A DNA stretch of 10,667 nucleotides from GWB1-54-5 sp035290085 (GTDB lineage: Bacteria; Patescibacteriota; Gracilibacteria; Peribacterales; Peribacteraceae). The notes beneath the pieces were generated by a model. It ran no database searches. It saw only the letters and a list, made by a program, of their open reading frames with translations, and was not told the DNA's origin. The stretch covers positions 1-10,667 of the forward strand of contig DATDVK010000106.1 in the NCBI GenBank assembly GCA_035290085.1, written 5' to 3'. Positions 6,766 to 10,667 of the stretch are shown here, in pieces. Every line of letters starts with the position of its first letter. Position 1 is the stretch's first letter. The translations under genes and the position numbers were made by a program.

Positions 6766-9495
6766 ATGGCTGAAACTACACCCATACAAAACGTCAAGAA
6801 AGAGCTGGAGAAGAAATCCAAGAAGCAGAAGCGCAAAAATTCTCTCATGGCCGCGCTAGACGAGCTCCTGGGACTGAAGAGTGCTCCGCAGAACGCGGCA
6901 GTCTCGGCCCGGAGCCACATGAGCAAAAGTACCCTCTCAGCAGAAGAACTCCTCGCGCTCAAGCACTACGAAGAAGGAATTCAGAAAACGCTGGATCTCA
7001 TTGCGCCAGCGGGCATGGAGGTTCGGCGTAATGAAGTCATACTCAACAATCTCCACGCACGGACGTACTTCGTGTACAACTGGCCGAGCTATATTTTCCC
7101 GAACTGGCTTTCCCCGACCATCAACTACGACGCAGAGATGGACATCGCCCATTTCATCTACCCCATCAGCAACAAAGCAATCATGAAAATGCTGCGGAAG
7201 AAGGTAGCAGAAATGCGGTCGTCCATTCGTATGTTGGAACAACGTGGCATTGTGCGTGATCCTGGCCTGGAAGCCGCGCTCCAGGACGCGGAAGAACTGC
7301 GGGATCTTCTCGCACGCGGCCAGGAGAAACTGTACCAGTTTGGCATGTATATCACCGTCTACAGCGAGGATGAAGAAACGCTCAAGAAATTGGAAGCAGA
7401 TCTGGAATCTCTGCTCGGCGGGAAGCTCGTGATGACGAAACCCGCAATGTTCCAGATGGAACACGCATGGATCAGCACACTCCCCTTCTGCCAGGATGAG
7501 ATTGAGATCACCCGCAACATGAATACGAGTCCGCTCGCGACGAGTTTCCCGTTCACGAGCTCCGACCTCACGGATGACCACGGAATTATGTACGGCATCA
7601 ACCGTCACAATGACAGCTTGGTGATTTTCGACCGGTTCGACCTCGCCAACGCCAATGCGACGGTATTCGCCACATCGGGCGCAGGTAAATCTTTCACAGT
7701 GAAACTGGAGATCCTCCGTTCGATGATGTTCGGAACAGAAGTATTCATCATCGACCCGGAGAACGAATATGTGAACCTCGCAGGAACGGTGGGCGGCACG
7801 TTCATCCCCGTGTCACTGCAGAGTAGCAACAGCATTAACCCCTTCGATCTCCCAAAGGCAGTCCGTGGAGAGGAAGCAAGACCCGGTGAAGTGCTCCGGG
7901 CAGCTGTCATTACGCTCCACGGGCTCTTCAAGCTCATGCTCGGAACACTGACCCCCTCAGAGGACGGCATACTGGACAAAGCGATTCTGGATACCTACGC
8001 GCTCAAGGACATCACACTGGATTCAAAGGATTACACGGAGAAAGAACCGCCGACAATGCATGAGATCGTCGACGTGCTTATGACAACGGACGGCGGAGAG
8101 AACATGGCACAAACTCTCATGAAGTTCACCGAAGGAAGCTACGCGGGACTCTTCGATAAGCAAACGAACGTGGAACTGGAAAACCAGCTTGTCGTCTTCC
8201 AGATCCGGGATCTCGAGGATGCGCTGCGCCCTGTGGCAATGTACGTGGTGCTCAACTTCCTGTGGAACCGGATCCGCGCAGATATGAAACGCCGGTTCCT
8301 CGTCATCGACGAGGCATGGAACCTCATGCAGTACGATGACTCCGCAAGGTTCCTGTACGGACTCATCAAACGCGCTAGAAAGTACTACCTCGGCGTCACC
8401 ACCATCACACAGGACGTGGAAGACTTCGTAAACTCACCGTACGGAAAACCCATCGTCACCAACGCTCAGCTGCAGATACTCCTCAAGCAATCCCCCACGG
8501 CGGTCGACAACCTGCAGAAGCTCTTCTACCTCACCGACGGGGAGAAGTATCTCCTCCTGAACTCCGAGGTGGGACAGGGTCTCTTCTTCGCCGGGAACAA
8601 ACACGTAGCGATACAGGTCGTTGCAAGCCCCGAAGAGTCGGAAGTCATCACCACGAAGCCGGAAGAAGTGCTCGCTGCAAAGAAGGAAATCGCGACAGAA
8701 GCAGCAGAAAAGGCAGAACAGGCGGCGGAAAAGGGGAAGGGGGCAGAAAAGAAGGAATCAGAAAGCAAGCAGGCCAGCGAGAAGAATGCAAAACAGGACA
8801 AGCCGCCTGAGCAGAAGCTCAATGCACAGGAGGAATTCATACTGGAAGCGAAGAAGAAAAAACTCGCCGCAGCCATTGGACATCACCCGCAGGAAACAGC
8901 GGAGGGAAACCCAAAAGTGGAAACAAAGACGCCAAGGAGAGCCAGCATCGGCACCGACAAGGAGGCAGAACTCATCCAGAAGCAGATGGAAGAAGAGCAG
9001 GATGCAAAAGCAGAAAGAACGGAAGGAGGAAAAGAAACGATGCCAAGCAGAAGCGAGGTAGCAGGAAAGGGGACGCAGAAGGAACAACCATCTGGTTCTC
9101 CAGCCACCAGCCGGTCGCCGGATCTTCAGACTGCAGAGAAAGATATGCAGGAGGAAGTACTGGAGGATCCGTTCGATGCCATAGACCCCATGGATGAAGA
9201 AGACACCGCAATCCCCCCGCCAAAAGAAACGCAGGAAAAACCTGCCGTCCTAACAAAGCTTTCTGTCCAAACAGCACTCCCGCCATCAGCACCCGTGAAG
9301 GACGAGCCCCTGCCGGAGGATCCTTTCGATGCAATAGACCCCGTAGACAACACACCGGCGCCTACTGCACGCAGTGCTGGAATACTGAGCGAACAGAAGA
9401 AGACAGCAACTCCTATCGCAGAGAAGGCAAAGGAAAACACAATACTCAAGAAGAGGAAAGAGGAAGAACCGGAGGAAGAGAAACTTGACCAGTAA
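6766..9495 (+). CDS. virB4: VirB4-like type IV secretion/conjugation ATPase with long disordered C-terminal tail
   Basis: This 909-residue protein belongs to the VirB4/TraC ATPase family, hexameric motors at the inner-membrane base of type IV secretion systems. The N-terminal domain (about 60-260) contains RTYFVYNWPSYIFPNWL and MNTSPLATSFPFTSSDLTDD. The RecA-like motor follows, with Walker A ATSGAGKS at 302-309 (Lys308; the first Gly of the usual motif is Ala), IIDPENEY at 328-335, Walker B LVIDEAWNLM at 512-521 (Asp515, Glu516) and TITQD at 546-550. The motor ends near 620. Residues 622-909 form a Glu/Lys/Ala/Pro-rich tail with no visible fold, carrying two copies of EDPFDAIDP(M/V)D at 800-810 and 851-861. 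There is no signal peptide or membrane span. The ATG at 6766 was chosen from the promoter upstream. No VirB3, VirB6, VirB8 or coupling-protein gene is visible beside it, so whether it drives DNA transfer, protein export or a pilus-like machine is unknown. The gene ends 14 bases from the convergent DHH gene. Confidence 0.9.
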   Translation: MAETTPIQNVKKELEKKSKKQKRKNSLMAALDELLGLKSAPQNAAVSARSHMSKSTLSAEELLALKHYEEGIQKTLDLIAPAGMEVRRNEVILNNLHARTYFVYNWPSYIFPNWLSPTINYDAEMDIAHFIYPISNKAIMKMLRKKVAEMRSSIRMLEQRGIVRDPGLEAALQDAEELRDLLARGQEKLYQFGMYITVYSEDEETLKKLEADLESLLGGKLVMTKPAMFQMEHAWISTLPFCQDEIEITRNMNTSPLATSFPFTSSDLTDDHGIMYGINRHNDSLVIFDRFDLANANATVFATSGAGKSFTVKLEILRSMMFGTEVFIIDPENEYVNLAGTVGGTFIPVSLQSSNSINPFDLPKAVRGEEARPGEVLRAAVITLHGLFKLMLGTLTPSEDGILDKAILDTYALKDITLDSKDYTEKEPPTMHEIVDVLMTTDGGENMAQTLMKFTEGSYAGLFDKQTNVELENQLVVFQIRDLEDALRPVAMYVVLNFLWNRIRADMKRRFLVIDEAWNLMQYDDSARFLYGLIKRARKYYLGVTTITQDVEDFVNSPYGKPIVTNAQLQILLKQSPTAVDNLQKLFYLTDGEKYLLLNSEVGQGLFFAGNKHVAIQVVASPEESEVITTKPEEVLAAKKEIATEAAEKAEQAAEKGKGAEKKESESKQASEKNAKQDKPPEQKLNAQEEFILEAKKKKLAAAIGHHPQETAEGNPKVETKTPRRASIGTDKEAELIQKQMEEEQDAKAERTEGGKETMPSRSEVAGKGTQKEQPSGSPATSRSPDLQTAEKDMQEEVLEDPFDAIDPMDEEDTAIPPPKETQEKPAVLTKLSVQTALPPSAPVKDEPLPEDPFDAIDPVDNTPAPTARSAGILSEQKKTATPIAEKAKENTILKKRKEEEPEEEKLDQ
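9163..9348 (+). repeat. Duplicated 11-residue motif EDPFDAIDP(M/V)D in the VirB4 tail
   Basis: The two copies are encoded at 9163-9195 and 9316-9348, that is residues 800-810 and 851-861, 51 residues apart. Ten of eleven residues are identical, differing only Met/Val. The DNA copies differ mostly at third codon positions, which suggests selection on the protein rather than a recent copy. The flanks (VL and LP before, EEDT and NTPA after) are not conserved. Confidence 0.85.
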
Positions 9496-9509
9496 GAGGC
9501 CGCCTCGGC

Positions 9510-10484
9510 TCACTTGGATGGTTCTACCACCCTCCAACGCACTTCAGGCTGCAGGGTTCCGGGCACAGAGAACCCCGCCGCTTTACGGTGCCCCCCCCCG
9601 CTGAATTTGCTCGCCATTTTCGCCACATCCACATCATCACGGAGCGTGCGCAGTGACCCCTTCACAATACCGTCCCTCTCGGAAAGAATGAGTGAAAAGC
9701 GCATGCCAGGCACGGCATTCACGTAATCAATGGCACCGGTCAGCTCGCTGTATCCCGCTCCTGTTGCCCGGAAATCGCCCTGGGTGATCGCAGAGATCGC
9801 TCCCCCCTCCTTCGTGAGGGTAATATGCTCAAGAACACGGCCCCACAAGCGCAGAGTGCTTAATTTTGCTGTGCGGAACACTGCAGCCACTATGGCCTGT
9901 CTGCGGGCACCTGCACGCAGGAGTCTCGCAACAGTCCTGTAGACCTTGGCTGTGGTATTGCTGTGGAGAAGCCCTCCCGTGTCGGTGTACACACCTGTGA
10001 GCAGGCATGTGGCAATGTCACTGTTCATTTCCCAACCGAGAATATCGGCGAGCTCAACGACAATCTCACAGGAGGAAGCTGCATCCGGGATAATGAAATT
10101 GAGATCCCCAAACCGGGTGTTCGAAGGATGATGATCAATATTGATCGTGAGGTATGTTTTATCGAAGAGTTGGGGATGCGTTTCATGGAGTCCCGTCTGC
10201 TTGGGCTCCGCACAGTCGAGAAAGACGATGGTATCTCCTCCTTTCAGCTCCGGCAGCCCCTGCATGCGCTGGACATTGGGGAGAATACTGAACGTATCCG
10301 GCGCAGGATCCTCGCAGAGGAAAAAGACCGGTTTCCCGGGAAACATCTTCTCAAGGAGCATACCCATTCCAAGCAACGATCCCACCGCATCACCGTCCGG
10401 GTTGCGATGGCACATGCACAGTATCCGTTGCGCCTTCTCGAAAATTGTCTGTGCCTTCCTCGCGTCCTGAAAGGAGATTGCCAT
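9510..10484 (-). CDS. DHH/DHHA1-family phosphoesterase, NrnA-like (nanoRNase/pAp phosphatase type)
   Basis: From the ATG at 10484 the protein has 324 residues, close to NrnA (about 310-320). The DHH domain shows HRNPDGDAVGS at 26-36 (Asp30, Asp32), FLDCAE at 88-93 (Asp90), IDHHPSN at 116-122, and YTDTGGL at 166-172 (Asp168), the metal ligands for two Mn ions. The DHHA1 domain ends with SGGGHRKAAGF at 295-305, which binds substrate. Family members cleave very short RNA oligonucleotides and dephosphorylate 3'-phosphoadenosine 5'-phosphate; related ones hydrolyse cyclic dinucleotides, and the sequence alone does not decide which. An earlier in-frame ATG at 10568 would add 28 poor residues and lies upstream of the promoter, so I reject it. 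The GGGH codons sit on a run of nine identical bases (9591-9599). The gene converges with the VirB4-like gene and stops with TGA. Confidence 0.9.
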   Translation of the reverse strand: MAISFQDARKAQTIFEKAQRILCMCHRNPDGDAVGSLLGMGMLLEKMFPGKPVFFLCEDPAPDTFSILPNVQRMQGLPELKGGDTIVFLDCAEPKQTGLHETHPQLFDKTYLTINIDHHPSNTRFGDLNFIIPDAASSCEIVVELADILGWEMNSDIATCLLTGVYTDTGGLLHSNTTAKVYRTVARLLRAGARRQAIVAAVFRTAKLSTLRLWGRVLEHITLTKEGGAISAITQGDFRATGAGYSELTGAIDYVNAVPGMRFSLILSERDGIVKGSLRTLRDDVDVAKMASKFSGGGHRKAAGFSVPGTLQPEVRWRVVEPSK

Positions 10485-10494
10485 AAAGGGGATT

Positions 10495-10524
10495 ATTGTA
10501 GTTTGCAGGGAATTCCACGGGCAA
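10495..10524 (-). promoter_or_regulatory. Predicted promoter for the DHH phosphoesterase, near-leaderless
   Basis: On the - strand, TTGCCC (10524-10519) and TACAAT (10500-10495) are 18 bases apart. The start point would be near 10488, only about four bases before the ATG at 10484. The -35 box is the same six bases as that of the VirB4-like gene. The eleven bases TACAATAATCC also occur before the coiled-coil lipoprotein ATG. Confidence 0.55.
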
Positions 10525-10630
10525 CACTGTAGTCTTGCAGGAAAGAACAAGGTGTCTTCTGATACCAAGATGCAAATGAAAGACGACCATTCCAGCCAAC
10601 CAGATACTCCCTCCTCTCGTGCTCCGTAGC

Positions 10631-10667
10631 CCCTCGTCTCCCTGAGACGCCCGGGATAGGACGAGGG
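10631..10667. repeat. GC-rich inverted repeat at the window edge
   Basis: CCCTCGTC (10631-10638) is complementary to GACGAGGG (10660-10667), which ends exactly at the edge, so the arms may be longer. A smaller hairpin GTCTC-CCT-GAGAC (10636-10648) overlaps the left arm at GTC, so the full versions of both stems cannot form together. No T run is visible. It could be a terminator of a gene beyond the edge, part of a structured RNA, or a leader element. Confidence 0.45.

Noticed and set aside
8690..9110. Strongly purine-rich + strand, considered as a triplex-forming or replication-related element
   Set aside because: The bias is explained by codons for Glu, Lys, Gln, Arg and Ala in the VirB4 tail, and there is no mirror repeat.
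10485..10568. 28-residue N-terminal extension of the DHH protein from the ATG at 10568
   Set aside because: The extra residues have no family similarity and the strongest promoter lies inside this stretch, just before the ATG at 10484.
10552..10629. Short + strand reading frame of about 25 codons starting GTG (SSDTKMQMKDDHSSQPDTP) just before the edge hairpin
   Set aside because: It is hydrophilic and ends right before the inverted repeat, but it has no clear promoter or ribosome binding site, no recognisable family, and is too short to separate from chance.
1..10667. CRISPR arrays, tRNA or rRNA genes, insertion-sequence ends and attachment sites
   Set aside because: I saw no regularly spaced direct repeats, cloverleaf with CCA end, rRNA signature, transposase frame or terminal inverted repeats.
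1..10667. Recoding of TGA as glycine, as in Gracilibacteria and Absconditabacteria
   Set aside because: The DHH gene ends with TGA immediately after a normal C terminus and no conserved protein here is interrupted by in-frame TGA.

Overview
This window looks like a piece of chromosome from a Candidate Phyla Radiation (Patescibacteria) bacterium. Three things suggest this. There is a VirB4-type ATPase with the sequence style usual in that group. Compact genes for envelope enzymes (FemAB, DegT aminotransferase) sit beside housekeeping genes. No clear Shine-Dalgarno sequence precedes any of the seven starts visible here. TAA, TAG and TGA all end genes, so the code is the standard one; this argues against the UGA-recoding Gracilibacteria and Absconditabacteria. 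The base composition is mildly GC-rich in genes, with one AT-rich divergent intergenic region. A Peregrinibacteria/Peribacteria-like source is a reasonable guess, but it is inference only.

Layout. 1-2352 (+): a compact envelope-related run made of the 3' part of a DegT/DnrJ/EryC1/StrS aminotransferase, a FemAB-type aminoacyltransferase 12 bases later, and a 103-residue single-span membrane protein 11 bases after that. A perfect 10-bp hairpin at 2381-2406 separates this run from the convergent genes. 2442-5573 (-): argS followed, 21 bases downstream, by a lipoprotein with two SH3b domains and a NodB (polysaccharide deacetylase) fold whose catalytic motifs are degenerate. 5574-5811: a divergent, AT-rich control region. 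5812-9495 (+): a coiled-coil lipoprotein of unknown role, then, from its own promoter, a 909-residue VirB4-like ATPase with a 288-residue low-complexity tail. 9510-10484 (-): an NrnA-like DHH/DHHA1 phosphoesterase. 10501-10667: its upstream region, with a GC-rich inverted repeat cut by the window edge.

How the parts relate. Five products point to the cell envelope or secretion: the aminotransferase, FemAB, the SH3b/NodB lipoprotein, the coiled-coil lipoprotein and the VirB4-like ATPase. argS and the DHH phosphoesterase are housekeeping genes for translation and for nucleotide or nanoRNA turnover. The most unusual points are the degenerate NodB active site, an altered HIGH motif in ArgRS (Gly-Ile-His-His), a duplicated EDPFDAIDP motif in the VirB4 tail, and three promoters with the same TACAAT -10 box. 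Two of those promoters sit so close to the ATG that leaderless or near-leaderless transcripts are predicted. I found no CRISPR array, insertion sequence, tRNA or rRNA, and no convincing sign of a wholly new multi-gene system.
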